Below, one piece after another: positions 8,984 to 17,179 of a stretch of DNA of 64,000 nt. The first letter of the stretch is position 1. The number at the start of each line of letters is the position of its first letter. Source of the stretch: Methyloversatilis discipulorum (lineage in GTDB: Bacteria > Pseudomonadota > Gammaproteobacteria > Burkholderiales > Rhodocyclaceae); contig NZ_JADMJL010000017.1 of the NCBI RefSeq assembly GCF_018780585.1, forward strand, positions 112,170-176,169, read 5' to 3'. The notes under the pieces were generated by a model. It was given only the letters and a program-made list of their open reading frames with translations. It did not search any database and was not told where the DNA came from. Both the position numbers and the translations under genes were made by a program.

Positions 8984-9355
8984 ATGCCCAAGAGAAACAC
9001 ACCCGAACTGCCGGCCACGCTGCGCCGCTCGCCACCCGAGGCGCAGCGCACCTGGGCGCACACGCTGGCCAGCGCCGAACGCACCTACGGCCCCGGCGAG
9101 CGCGCCCGCCGCACCGCCTTTGCCTCGCTCAAGCACCGCTTCGAGAAGGTCGGCGACCACTGGGAACCGAAGGACCACGCCGGCCCGTCCGACCCGCGCG
9201 CAGCCCACGGCAGCGGCGAGAGCTTCGGCGGCGTGGACCTGTACGGACACACCCGGCAGGAGCTCTATGAACGCGCGCGCGAACTGGGCGTGCGCGGCCG
9301 CTCGACGATGACCAAGGTCGAACTGGCGCGCGCCATTGCGACGCGCCAGCGCTGA
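8984..9355 (+). CDS. ChaB-like protein with C-terminal Rho-N/SAP-type helix domain
   Basis: A 123-residue basic protein. Residues 8-65 match the ChaB pattern (LPATLRRSPPEAQ, then FASLKHRFEKVGDHWEPKD). The last 35 residues (TRQELYERARELGV, MTKVELARAIA) look like the Rho N-terminal or SAP-type helical motif that can bind nucleic acid. It starts at ATG 8984 after AAGGAGA. It lies 50 bp after the EEP gene and is probably part of that sigma-54-driven unit. ChaB-like proteins are often stress induced; the molecular role is unclear. Confidence 0.82.
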   Translation: MPKRNTPELPATLRRSPPEAQRTWAHTLASAERTYGPGERARRTAFASLKHRFEKVGDHWEPKDHAGPSDPRAAHGSGESFGGVDLYGHTRQELYERARELGVRGRSTMTKVELARAIATRQR

Positions 9356-9370
9356 CACCGGAACGTCGCG

Positions 9371-9778
9371 TCAGACCTGCAGCGTCGGCGAGCCGTCGGG
9401 CTGGCGCGCGCTGCGCCGTTCGAGCGCCTCCTGGCATTCGACGCAGCGCACCGCCCCCGGCTGCAGGCGCAGGCGCTCGAACGGAATCGGCAGCTCGCAA
9501 TCGACGCAGACGCCGGCCAGCCCGGCGTCGATGCGCTCGCGCGCGAGTTCGATGTCGCGCAGTGCGCGCACGTCGCGCAACACCGCCACGCTGTCGTTCT
9601 CGCGCAGCTGCCCGGCCTCGGCCACGTCCGCCGCGTCGCCCGCCGGGGCCTCGAGACCGGGCGGACGGGTATCGCGCAGGTTGGCGACGTGCGCATGGAC
9701 GTCCGACTTCAGCGCACGTTCGCCCGCGTCGAGCATTTCTGCGAGAGCGGCCACCTGTTCCGGTCTCAATGGGGTCAT
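9371..9778 (-). CDS. DksA/TraR-family C4 zinc-finger protein
   Basis: A 135-residue protein with an N-terminal helical hairpin (residues 1-80) and a C-terminal CVDC-(17 residues)-CVEC zinc finger, exactly the DksA spacing. DksA-family proteins enter the RNA polymerase secondary channel and tune transcription, usually with ppGpp. The acidic residues expected at the coiled-coil tip are not clearly in DksA context, so it is a paralogue or TraR-like protein rather than housekeeping DksA. The start is ATG 9778 with GAGG upstream. A sigma-54-type promoter lies 56 bp before it. Confidence 0.88.
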   Translation of the reverse strand: MTPLRPEQVAALAEMLDAGERALKSDVHAHVANLRDTRPPGLEAPAGDAADVAEAGQLRENDSVAVLRDVRALRDIELARERIDAGLAGVCVDCELPIPFERLRLQPGAVRCVECQEALERRSARQPDGSPTLQV

Positions 9779-9833
9779 GTTCGCGTCCTCGTGAAAATTG
9801 TAGGGGTGACCCGTCGGGGCCGCGGGGGTCACA

Positions 9834-9847
9834 GCAAGCGCGATGCC
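9834..9847 (-). promoter_or_regulatory. sigma-54 promoter for the DksA-like gene
   Basis: The leftward strand reads GGCATCGCGCTTGCT, with correct -24/-12 spacing, 56 bp before the start codon at 9778. It is divergent from the promoter at 9946-9959. Confidence 0.8.
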
Positions 9848-9901
9848 TTCACCGCAAGCGTGTGCCGCGGCGCACCGGGCGGAGGTTCTTGCAAGCGGCC
9901 T

Positions 9902-9919
9902 GCACATTTTTCAACGCCG
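9902..9919 (+). promoter_or_regulatory. shared 18-bp upstream element, copy 1
   Basis: It reads GCACATTTTTCAACGCCG. Near-identical elements occur at 22452-22469 (reverse) and 41895-41912, always upstream of a sigma-54-type promoter. Here it lies between two divergent promoters, 55 bp from one GG element and 26 bp from the other. It could be an activator or IHF-like site (inference). Confidence 0.5.
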
Positions 9920-9945
9920 GGCAGTGGCGGCAGCGCGCCGCAGCG

Positions 9946-9959
9946 GGCACCGCCGTTGC
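9946..9959 (+). promoter_or_regulatory. sigma-54 promoter for the NDH-2 gene
   Basis: It reads GGCACCGCCGTTGCT, a full match to GGCAC-N5-TTGCW. It lies 38 bp before the ATG at 9997. Confidence 0.87.
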
Positions 9960-9996
9960 TGGGAAGGTCGTCCCCGACACTGCCGAAGGATCGCGG

Positions 9997-11352
9997 ATGA
10001 ACCGCCTGCCGTACGAAACACTTCCGCCGACCTCCCTGCTGGCCTCGCGTCGGCAGGCACAGCAGCACCACCGCATCCTCATCGTCGGCGGCGGTGCCGG
10101 CGGGCTGGAACTGGCGGCGCGTCTCGGGCGCACGGCAGGACGTCGCGGCGAAGCGGAAATCGTGCTGGTGGACGCGGCGGCCACTCATCTCTGGAAGCCG
10201 CTGCTGCACGAGATCGCGGCCGGTACGCGCTACCGCCAGCAGCACGAACTGGACTACCGGCAGCAGGCGCGGCTGCACGGCTTCCGGTTTCACCAGGGAC
10301 GCCTGCAGTCGGTCGAGCGCGGCCCGCACCGCATCTGGCTGGCCGCGCTGTGCGACGACGAAGGCATGGAGATCGCGCCGCGCCGGTCGGTCGCCTACGA
10401 CACGCTGGTGCTGGCCGTGGGCGGCACCGACAACGACTTCGGCACGCCCGGCGCGCGGCGCCACGCGCTGTCGCTGAATACCCCGGACGACGCGGAACAT
10501 TTCCACCGTCGCCTGATGGCGCTGTGCGCGCGCGCCGATCTCGGCACCGGCCGGCCGGTACAGGTCGCCATCGTCGGTGGCGGCGCCACCGGCGTCGAAC
10601 TGGCGGCCGAACTGTGCACCGCGGCCCCGGACATCGCCGCCTACGGTCTGCGCCTGCAGAAACTCGCGCAGCCGCTGCAGCTGACGCTGGTCGAAGCGGG
10701 TCCGCGCCTGCTCGCAACCTTGCCGGAGGCGGTGGCCGAGCGGGCGCAACAGGACCTGGAGCAACGCGGTGTCACGCTGCGCCTCGGTCAGCAGGTGGCC
10801 GAGGTGCGCCGCGACGCGCTGCTGCTGCGCGACGGCTCACGGATCGACGTCGACCTGGTGGTCTGGGCCGCCGGCGTGCAGGGCGCCGAAGTGCTGGCGC
10901 AGACCGACGGACTGGACCTCACGCCGCAGCGGCAGCTGAAAGTCGGACCGACTCTGCAGACCCTGCGCGACGACGACGTGTTCGCGCTCGGCGACTGCGC
11001 CAGCTGCCGCCCCGACCCGGACGCACCGCCGATGCCGCCGAAGGCGCAGGTGGCACACCAGCAGGCGGCGCTGCTCACCGAATCGCTGCAGCGACGGCTG
11101 CGCGGCGAGTCGCTGCCCGCCTTTCACTACCGCGAACGCGGCAATCTGGTGACGCTCGGACGCGATCGCGCGGTGGGCGCGCTGAACGCCGGCGGCGGCA
11201 GCGCCATATTCGGCGGCGCCGCTGCCCGCTTCGGCTACTGGCTGCTGCATCGCCGCCACCTCGCCGTTCTGCTCGGACCGCTGCGCACTGCGGCGCTCAC
11301 GCTCGGCGAGTGCCTGACCCGACGCGCCCGACCGCGGATCAAGCTGCACTGA
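9997..11352 (+). CDS. ndh: type II NADH:quinone oxidoreductase (NDH-2)
   Basis: A 451-residue FAD enzyme that oxidises NADH and reduces quinone without pumping protons. The FAD-binding Rossmann motif GGGAGGLE is near residue 30 and the NAD-binding motif GGGATGVE near 195. The second FAD-contact stretch DDVFALGDCA is near 330. A hydrophobic, basic C-terminus (GYWLLHRRHLAVLLG) is the usual amphipathic membrane anchor. The start follows a short leader from the sigma-54 site at 9946. Such regulation suggests use under stress or nitrogen/carbon shifts rather than as the main respiratory entry point (inference). Confidence 0.9.
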   Translation: MNRLPYETLPPTSLLASRRQAQQHHRILIVGGGAGGLELAARLGRTAGRRGEAEIVLVDAAATHLWKPLLHEIAAGTRYRQQHELDYRQQARLHGFRFHQGRLQSVERGPHRIWLAALCDDEGMEIAPRRSVAYDTLVLAVGGTDNDFGTPGARRHALSLNTPDDAEHFHRRLMALCARADLGTGRPVQVAIVGGGATGVELAAELCTAAPDIAAYGLRLQKLAQPLQLTLVEAGPRLLATLPEAVAERAQQDLEQRGVTLRLGQQVAEVRRDALLLRDGSRIDVDLVVWAAGVQGAEVLAQTDGLDLTPQRQLKVGPTLQTLRDDDVFALGDCASCRPDPDAPPMPPKAQVAHQQAALLTESLQRRLRGESLPAFHYRERGNLVTLGRDRAVGALNAGGGSAIFGGAAARFGYWLLHRRHLAVLLGPLRTAALTLGECLTRRARPRIKLH

Positions 11353-11366
11353 CGCGGCAACCCGGG

Positions 11367-11380
11367 GGCACACCGCTTGC
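11367..11380 (+). promoter_or_regulatory. sigma-54 promoter for the small secreted protein/permease/DUF748 unit
   Basis: It reads GGCACACCGCTTGCT, the best kind of match to GGCAC-N5-TTGCW, 36 bp before ATG 11416. It overlaps a small hairpin (GGGGCA at 11365 with TGCCCC at 11381). Confidence 0.87.
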
Positions 11381-11415
11381 TGCCCCGTGTTCACCTGACT
11401 CGACGGGAGTGTCCA

Positions 11416-11787
11416 ATGCCTGCCACGCGATCCGCTCCTTGCACGCTCTTCCTTCTGTGCGCTGCGCTGGCGTTCGGCGACGCGCCGCAGTCGGCGCCGC
11501 CGCCGACGGCCATCGCCAGCGACGCAGCCGCTGCGCCCGACATGCCCTGCCTGCGCGAAGGCGCAGTGGGCGCCACCGCGGGCGCCATCATCAGCGCCGA
11601 CGCCGTATCGCCGAGCGACCCCGGCGGTGGTGTCGACGAAGCGCGCTCGCGCGAGGCGCCGGCTCATGCTCCGCAGTCGGTTCATGCATTGCGGATGATC
11701 GGCGTCTGCAGCGAGCTGCGGCCTGCCATGCAGGTCGGTACCGACCGTCGCATCCCGACCGACCGCGCACGGCGGCTGAACGCATGA
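11416..11787 (+). CDS. small secreted protein of unknown function
   Basis: A 123-residue protein with a likely signal peptide (basic start, then TLFLLCAALAFG, probable cleavage near residue 22). The mature part is Ala/Pro-rich with two isolated cysteines (residues about 46 and 99). No domain is recognised. The start ATG is 36 bp after a sigma-54-type promoter, and the stop overlaps the next start (ATGA), so it is a real leader gene of the unit. The function is unknown. Confidence 0.7.
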   Translation: MPATRSAPCTLFLLCAALAFGDAPQSAPPPTAIASDAAAAPDMPCLREGAVGATAGAIISADAVSPSDPGGGVDEARSREAPAHAPQSVHALRMIGVCSELRPAMQVGTDRRIPTDRARRLNA

Positions 11788-12860
11788 GGGCGAAGCGGCT
11801 GCCCGGGCGGCGCCAGACACCGTCCCGCGCAGCGGACCACGCGGAGCGGCACGCGCCGGCCCCGCTTCTGACGCGACCGGTGCTGGTGGGCCTCGCACTG
11901 CTCGCCTCGGCGCTGCTGATCGAGAACCTGGCGAATGTGCTGCTGCTCATCTTCGCCGGCGTGCTGTTCGGCATCTTCCTGCACGGCCTGTCGGCGCTGC
12001 TCGGCCGGCACACCGGGCTGCCCTACCCGGTTGCGCTCACCGTGGTGCTGCTGTCCATGCTGACGCTGCTCGGCCTCGGCTTCGCCCTGCTCGGCGCCGA
12101 AGCGGCAACGCAGATCGACCAGCTCGGGCCGCGGCTGCAGGAGGCGTGGGAGCAGATGCGCGCCCGCTTCAAGCTCTATGACTGGACGCGCGTACTGCTG
12201 TCCGAGAAGAACCTGCGCACGCTGGTGCCCGATCGCGAACTGTGGCTGCCCGGTCTGCGCGGACTGTTCTCGAACACGATAGGCATCGTCGCCGGCTTCC
12301 TCGTCGTGCTGTTCATGGGCCTCTACGGCGCGGCCACGCCGCAGGTGTACCGCCGCGGCCTGCTGCAACTGCTGCCGGCCGCGCGCCGCCGTCAGGCCGC
12401 AGCGCGCATCGACCTGCTGGTCGATGCGCTGCGCAGCTGGCTGCTGGGCACTTTCCTGAAAATGTCGCTGGTCGGCGTGGCGGTGAGCATCGGCCTCTGG
12501 CTGCTCGACATGCCGCTGGCGCTGGCGCTCGGTCTGATCGCCTTTGCACTCGACTTCGTCCCCTACATCGGCCCCGCTCTGGCGGCCTGCCCGGCGCTGA
12601 TCGTCGCGCTCGCGGTCAGCCCGTCGACTGCGCTGTCGGTGGCGCTGCTCTACGTGGCGGTGCAGGCGGCGGAGAACTACCTGCTGTCGCCGCTGATCGA
12701 CTTCCGCAGCGTGCACCTGCCGCCGGTGGCGACCATCTCGGCGCAGCTCGTGTTCGGCGCGCTGTTCGGCGCGCTCGGCGTGCTGTTCGCCACGCCGCTG
12801 GCCGCCTCGCTGCTCGTCATCGTGCGTGGCAGCGACGCCGCCGCCGGAGCCCGCAGATGA
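11784..12860 (+). CDS. AI-2E/UPF0118-family permease
   Basis: A 358-residue integral membrane protein with about seven hydrophobic segments in the family's usual layout: two N-terminal helices, a central helical soluble region (residues 80-140), then a C-terminal bundle with the conserved DFVPYIGPALAA stretch. Members include the autoinducer-2 exporter TqsA and Na+/H+ antiporters; this one cannot be assigned a substrate. It overlaps the preceding gene by 4 bp and the next by 4 bp, so it is translationally coupled to both. Confidence 0.87.
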   Translation: MRAKRLPGRRQTPSRAADHAERHAPAPLLTRPVLVGLALLASALLIENLANVLLLIFAGVLFGIFLHGLSALLGRHTGLPYPVALTVVLLSMLTLLGLGFALLGAEAATQIDQLGPRLQEAWEQMRARFKLYDWTRVLLSEKNLRTLVPDRELWLPGLRGLFSNTIGIVAGFLVVLFMGLYGAATPQVYRRGLLQLLPAARRRQAAARIDLLVDALRSWLLGTFLKMSLVGVAVSIGLWLLDMPLALALGLIAFALDFVPYIGPALAACPALIVALAVSPSTALSVALLYVAVQAAENYLLSPLIDFRSVHLPPVATISAQLVFGALFGALGVLFATPLAASLLVIVRGSDAAAGARR

Positions 12861-15800
12861 GCGGAGCGCGTGCCCGCCGCCGCTACCGACGCGCGGTGCT
12901 GCTGGTCGCGGCCCTGGGGTCGCTGCTTGCCCTCTACACCGCGCTGCTCGCACTGTGGCTGCCGGCGCAGATCGAGCGCCGCCTGCCGGACGTGCTGCAA
13001 CGACAGGGCATCGAGCTGCGCATCGGCCAGCTGTTCATCCACCCGTTCCGGCTCACGCTCGAAGCGCGCGACGTCGCCCTGTCGTCGGCGGCAGCCGGCG
13101 TCGCGGCCGACATCGGGCAGCTCCGCGCCGACATCGCCTGGCACAGCGTGCTCGCGCGTCGCTGGCAGGTGTCGCAACTGACGCTGGATGGCGTCGACAT
13201 CCGCGTCCAGCGCGCGCCGGCTGCCGACCCGGGCAGCACGGCGACGACGTCGCGGAAGGCGGGCATGGCCCCGCGTCTGCCGCCGTTGGACATCGCGCGC
13301 GCGACGCTGACGCTCCGTTCGCTCAGCGTGCGCGCCGGCCCGCTCACCGAAGCGCTCGTGCTGCGCGACGCGCGTGCCGAACTGGCGGACCTGTCCACCG
13401 CGGTCGGCGCCGCACCGGCGCGCTTCCGTGTGCACGCGCCGCTGCCCGACGACGGCCTGCTCGAACTCGACGGCGAATTCGGGCCGGCGGCGCTGGCCAG
13501 TCAGGGCCGTATGCGGCTGAGCGACGCAAACGCCGGCTTCTGGTGGCAACGACTGTTGCCGGCTTCGGCGGCACGCGTCAGCGGGGGTCGCCTCGACGCG
13601 CGGGCCCACTACAGCATCGATTTCAGCGCCCCGCTGCGACAGACGCTGGTGCTCGAAGCGCTGCAGGTGGAGGCGCACGCCTTCGAGCTGACGCCGGTCG
13701 AGGGCGGCGCGCCGCTGCTCGCCGTCGAACGCCTGTCGATCGCCGGCGGGCGATGCCTTGCGGGCACTCGTCGCCTGCACCTTGACGGCGTGCGCCTCCA
13801 GTCGGGCCAGCTGAACGTCCTCCGCGACGCCGCCGGACGGCTCAACTGGAGCGGTCTGACCGGCCCCGCCACAGCGTCGGCAGACAAGCCATCGTGGCGG
13901 ATCGAACTGGCGGACACGTCAGCCGAACAGCTGGCGCTGCGCTACGAAGACCTCAGGGTGCCGCTGCGCATCGGTGCCGATCACCTGACGGGCCAGCTGC
14001 AATTGAACATCGCCACGTCGCCGGCCGCGATATCGGCCAGCGCGATCGATGCGGTGCTCGCTGGCGCCCGCCTGCAGGCGGCCGACGCAGCGCCCGTCGG
14101 CGCGTCGGCGCTGGCTCTGCAGGGCGCCCACCTGGACAGCGCGGCGCGCCGCCTGTCCGCCCGCCACGTCGATATCGACGGCCTGCTGCTGCAGGTCGAG
14201 CTCGATGCCCGCGGACGGCCTGCTCTGGTGCCGCCTCACGGCGCCAGCGGCCGCCGGTCGCCCGCGACGGGCGGCCGCACCGGCTGGGACTACCGCGTCG
14301 ACGAACTGGCGCTGAACGCGCTCACGCTGCAGGTGGCCGAAGCGCAACGGAAGACGACGCTGATCACGCTGAAGGGCCAGGCGAAGGTACGCGGCCTGGC
14401 GCGCGGCGCCGACACGCCGCTGTCCTACAGCGCCGACCTGCGTGCCGGCGAAGGCCGCCTGCGCGTCGTCGGCAATGCCCGGCAGGACGGCAGCGGCGCC
14501 AACGCGCGGCTGCGCATCGACGCACTGCCGCTGGACCGCATGACGCCGCTGCTGCGCGGCATGTCTCCGCTCGAAGTGTCGGCACGGCGACTCGACGCCG
14601 ATCTGCGACTGCGGCACGGCGGCCGACCGGCGCTGCGCGTCGACGGCCGGGCGGCACTCGCCGGTCTGCACCTGAAGGATGCCGACGGCGGCGAAACGCT
14701 GCTGAAAGCGGCCAGCGTGCGGACTCAAGGCCGCCTGGAGAGGCAGCCCGGCGCCTTGCACCTCGCCCGTCTCACACTGGAAGACGCGCAGGGACGGATC
14801 GCCATCGACGAAGCACGCCAGCTCAATCTGAGCCAGATCCGCGTCACCCACGCGCCCGCCCCGACTGCGCGATCAAGCGCATCGAAGGCGCCGATGCCGA
14901 TGCGCATCGACCGCCTCGACATCGTTCGCGGCACGCTCGACTTTTCCGACGACAGCCTGGTGCTGCCCTTCTCCGCCCGGGTGACCGAGGTGAGCGCGCG
15001 CCTGCTGGGCGTCGACAACCGGCCCGACGGCGAGGCCACGGTCGAGGCGCACGGCCGCATCCAGCCGCACGGCGAGGCCCGCGCGCAGGGGCGCGTACGA
15101 CCTTCGGCGCTGCCCGACATGACCGACCTGCACGTACGCTTCGACAACATCGACATGCCGCTGCTGTCGCCCTACAGCGCCACTTTCGCCGGACGCAAGA
15201 TCGCCGCCGGCAAGCTCTGGCTCGACCTTCGCTACCGCATCCGCGATCGCGAACTGGACGGTCTGAACATCGTGACGCTGCAGAACGTGACGCTGGGCGA
15301 CCGCGTGCGCGCAGGCGGACTCACGGACAGCGGCCTCGAACTGGCCCTGGCGCTGCTGAAGGACCGCGACGGACGGGCGCGGGTCGAGGTGCCGGTGCGC
15401 GGCCGGGTCGGCGACGCGCGCATCCTTTACCGCGGCGTCGTGGCGGACGTCATCGACAACACGGTCAAACGCATCGTCGGCGCGCCGTTCCGCCTGCTCG
15501 GCCGACTGCTCGGCAGTGAGGACGCACTGTCCGGCGCGATCGACTTCGACCCCGGCAGCAGCCGTCTTGCCGCCGGCGAGAAGGAAAAGCTCTACCGGCT
15601 GGCCGACGCACTGGCGCAGCGCCCCGGCCTCGGCGTGCGCCTGCGTCCGGCCTATGACGCGAACGCCGATGGACAGGCGCTGCGTGAAGCCACGCTGCGC
15701 AGCGAAGTGGCGCAACTCGCCGGCGTGCCGGACGACGGCGGACTGCTCGACTTCGGCGACCCGGCGGTGCAAGAAGCGGTGGCCCGCCTGCACGCCGCAC

Positions 15801-16060
15801 GTCTGCCGGCCGCCGCGCAGGCAGACAATGGCGACGGTGCGGCGGCCCGGTACCGCGCGCTGTTCGCGCAACTCGCCGCCGGGCAGCCGGCGCAGAAGGA
15901 CAGCGTTGCCGCACTGGCGCAGCAGCGCGCCGAAGCCGTGCGCCGGCAACTGGACCTGCGCGGACTGGACGGCACGCGTATCGACATCGCCGCGCCGGTC
16001 GAAGCGCGTGCCAGCGTCGACGTCGAACTGCAGGGCGTCGAGGCACCGCAGACGCCTTGA
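12857..16060 (+). CDS. DUF748 AsmA-like envelope protein
   Basis: A 1067-residue protein with an N-terminal membrane anchor (residues about 14-36, VLLVAALGSLLALYTALLAL) and a long repetitive beta-rich periplasmic body, as in DUF748/AsmA/TamB relatives. The C-terminal 150 residues carry a GSSRLAAGEKEKLYRLADAL segment, typical of DUF748, that resembles an OmpA-like linker. AsmA-like proteins are thought to bridge inner and outer membranes for phospholipid movement. It is coupled to the permease by an ATGA overlap and converges on ctaG with only 7 bp between stops. Confidence 0.85.
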   Translation: MSGARARRRYRRAVLLVAALGSLLALYTALLALWLPAQIERRLPDVLQRQGIELRIGQLFIHPFRLTLEARDVALSSAAAGVAADIGQLRADIAWHSVLARRWQVSQLTLDGVDIRVQRAPAADPGSTATTSRKAGMAPRLPPLDIARATLTLRSLSVRAGPLTEALVLRDARAELADLSTAVGAAPARFRVHAPLPDDGLLELDGEFGPAALASQGRMRLSDANAGFWWQRLLPASAARVSGGRLDARAHYSIDFSAPLRQTLVLEALQVEAHAFELTPVEGGAPLLAVERLSIAGGRCLAGTRRLHLDGVRLQSGQLNVLRDAAGRLNWSGLTGPATASADKPSWRIELADTSAEQLALRYEDLRVPLRIGADHLTGQLQLNIATSPAAISASAIDAVLAGARLQAADAAPVGASALALQGAHLDSAARRLSARHVDIDGLLLQVELDARGRPALVPPHGASGRRSPATGGRTGWDYRVDELALNALTLQVAEAQRKTTLITLKGQAKVRGLARGADTPLSYSADLRAGEGRLRVVGNARQDGSGANARLRIDALPLDRMTPLLRGMSPLEVSARRLDADLRLRHGGRPALRVDGRAALAGLHLKDADGGETLLKAASVRTQGRLERQPGALHLARLTLEDAQGRIAIDEARQLNLSQIRVTHAPAPTARSSASKAPMPMRIDRLDIVRGTLDFSDDSLVLPFSARVTEVSARLLGVDNRPDGEATVEAHGRIQPHGEARAQGRVRPSALPDMTDLHVRFDNIDMPLLSPYSATFAGRKIAAGKLWLDLRYRIRDRELDGLNIVTLQNVTLGDRVRAGGLTDSGLELALALLKDRDGRARVEVPVRGRVGDARILYRGVVADVIDNTVKRIVGAPFRLLGRLLGSEDALSGAIDFDPGSSRLAAGEKEKLYRLADALAQRPGLGVRLRPAYDANADGQALREATLRSEVAQLAGVPDDGGLLDFGDPAVQEAVARLHAARLPAAAQADNGDGAAARYRALFAQLAAGQPAQKDSVAALAQQRAEAVRRQLDLRGLDGTRIDIAAPVEARASVDVELQGVEAPQTP

Positions 16061-16067
16061 CGGTCAT

Positions 16068-16862
16068 TCATCCGCGCAGCGGCACCTGCCGCGTCGCCAA
16101 CCAGCGCAGCGCGATCCAGGCGCCGGCCGCGAGATAGAACAGTCCACCCGGCCCCCACATCAGCAGGCCGGCAAGCTGCTGATCTTCGTTACTGCCCCTT
16201 CCATACAGCGGGAAGGGCGCAAGCGTGAGCAGCGCCCCCAGCAGGCCGGTGTGCATCAAGGTCGCCGCCACCGCGACGAGCGCCGCGCCGCGCGCCGGCG
16301 GATAGGCATGCAGCGTCGCCGCCCAGAAGAAGGCGGCAGTGACGAGGAAGCTCGCGTGCTCGAACAGATGCCACCACGGATCGGCCAGCGCCAGCCGGTA
16401 AGGCCCGGGCGCGTGCCAGAGCCAGAGGGTGGCGCCGTGCAGCACCGCCCATGCCGCCGGGGCATGACCGATGCGCGCAAGCCGTCGCCACAGGCCGGTG
16501 GGGTGGCCGCGCGTCAGCGCGCGGAACTGCGGAAGAGGATTGGCCAGCACCCACAGCGGCGCCGCCACCAGCATGAAACCCATGTGCTGCGTCATGTGCA
16601 GCGCCGCGCTGTCGGCGGCGAGCACATCGAGCGGACCGAAGGCCGTGAGCAGAACGGTGAGCTGCCCTGCGTGGAAACAGACGGCGGCGCGGCGCGACGC
16701 ACGCCTGCGCCGGACACCCGCCAGATAGGCGATCCAGATCGCGGCCAGCACCAGCGCGCCGACGGCTTCGGTCACCCCGCCGGCCGCGCCGCGGGCGGCC
16801 TCGGCGTGCGCCAGTGCCGCTGGCGACCACGCGGCCACGAGCAACGCCCGTATCAGGTACAC
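16068..16862 (-). CDS. ctaG: cytochrome c oxidase assembly protein CtaG (caa3_CtaG family)
   Basis: A 264-residue membrane protein with about seven helices. The family's metal-related histidines appear in HMTQHMGFMLVAAPLWVL, in LWLWHAPGPY and in WWHLFEHASF. The family helps assemble the copper centre of heme-copper oxidases. It is the last gene of the oxidase operon. I start at GTG 16862, which overlaps the preceding small gene by 10 bp and begins just before the first hydrophobic segment. The long upstream extension of the same frame is antisense or out-of-frame sequence. Confidence 0.87.
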   Translation of the reverse strand: MYLIRALLVAAWSPAALAHAEAARGAAGGVTEAVGALVLAAIWIAYLAGVRRRRASRRAAVCFHAGQLTVLLTAFGPLDVLAADSAALHMTQHMGFMLVAAPLWVLANPLPQFRALTRGHPTGLWRRLARIGHAPAAWAVLHGATLWLWHAPGPYRLALADPWWHLFEHASFLVTAAFFWAATLHAYPPARGAALVAVAATLMHTGLLGALLTLAPFPLYGRGSNEDQQLAGLLMWGPGGLFYLAAGAWIALRWLATRQVPLRG

Positions 16863-17179
16863 GGCGCCACCCAGAACAGCGGTGCGGCGATCACCAGCAT
16901 GGTGACGGCCGACACACCGTGCAGGCCGCCGGCCAGCGCGGCGGTGAAGCGCAGTTCCGGTACGAGCGCCGCGTCGCACGCACGTCGCCGGCACAGACCG
17001 GCGAGCACGGACGACGCCAGCACCGCGCATGCGCTCAGCGCCATCAGGGTCAGCCGCACGCCGCCCTCCTCGACCTGGCGTGCGCACAGGAGACCCTGCA
17101 ACGCATACAGCGCGACGAACCAGCCACCCCAGAGCAGCGGTCCCAGTGCCACATGACAGACCAAGCGGCCGGCCGTCAC
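16853..17179 (-). CDS. small membrane protein of the cytochrome oxidase operon
   Basis: A 108-residue protein with three hydrophobic segments (GPLLWGGWFVALYALQGLL, TLMALSACAVLASSVLAG and VSAVTMLVIAAPLFWV). Its GTG start overlaps the stop of the fused oxidase gene (GTGA) and its end overlaps ctaG, so it is firmly embedded in the operon. It may be a small oxidase subunit or assembly factor. No family was recognised. Confidence 0.72.
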   Translation of the reverse strand: MTAGRLVCHVALGPLLWGGWFVALYALQGLLCARQVEEGGVRLTLMALSACAVLASSVLAGLCRRRACDAALVPELRFTAALAGGLHGVSAVTMLVIAAPLFWVAPCT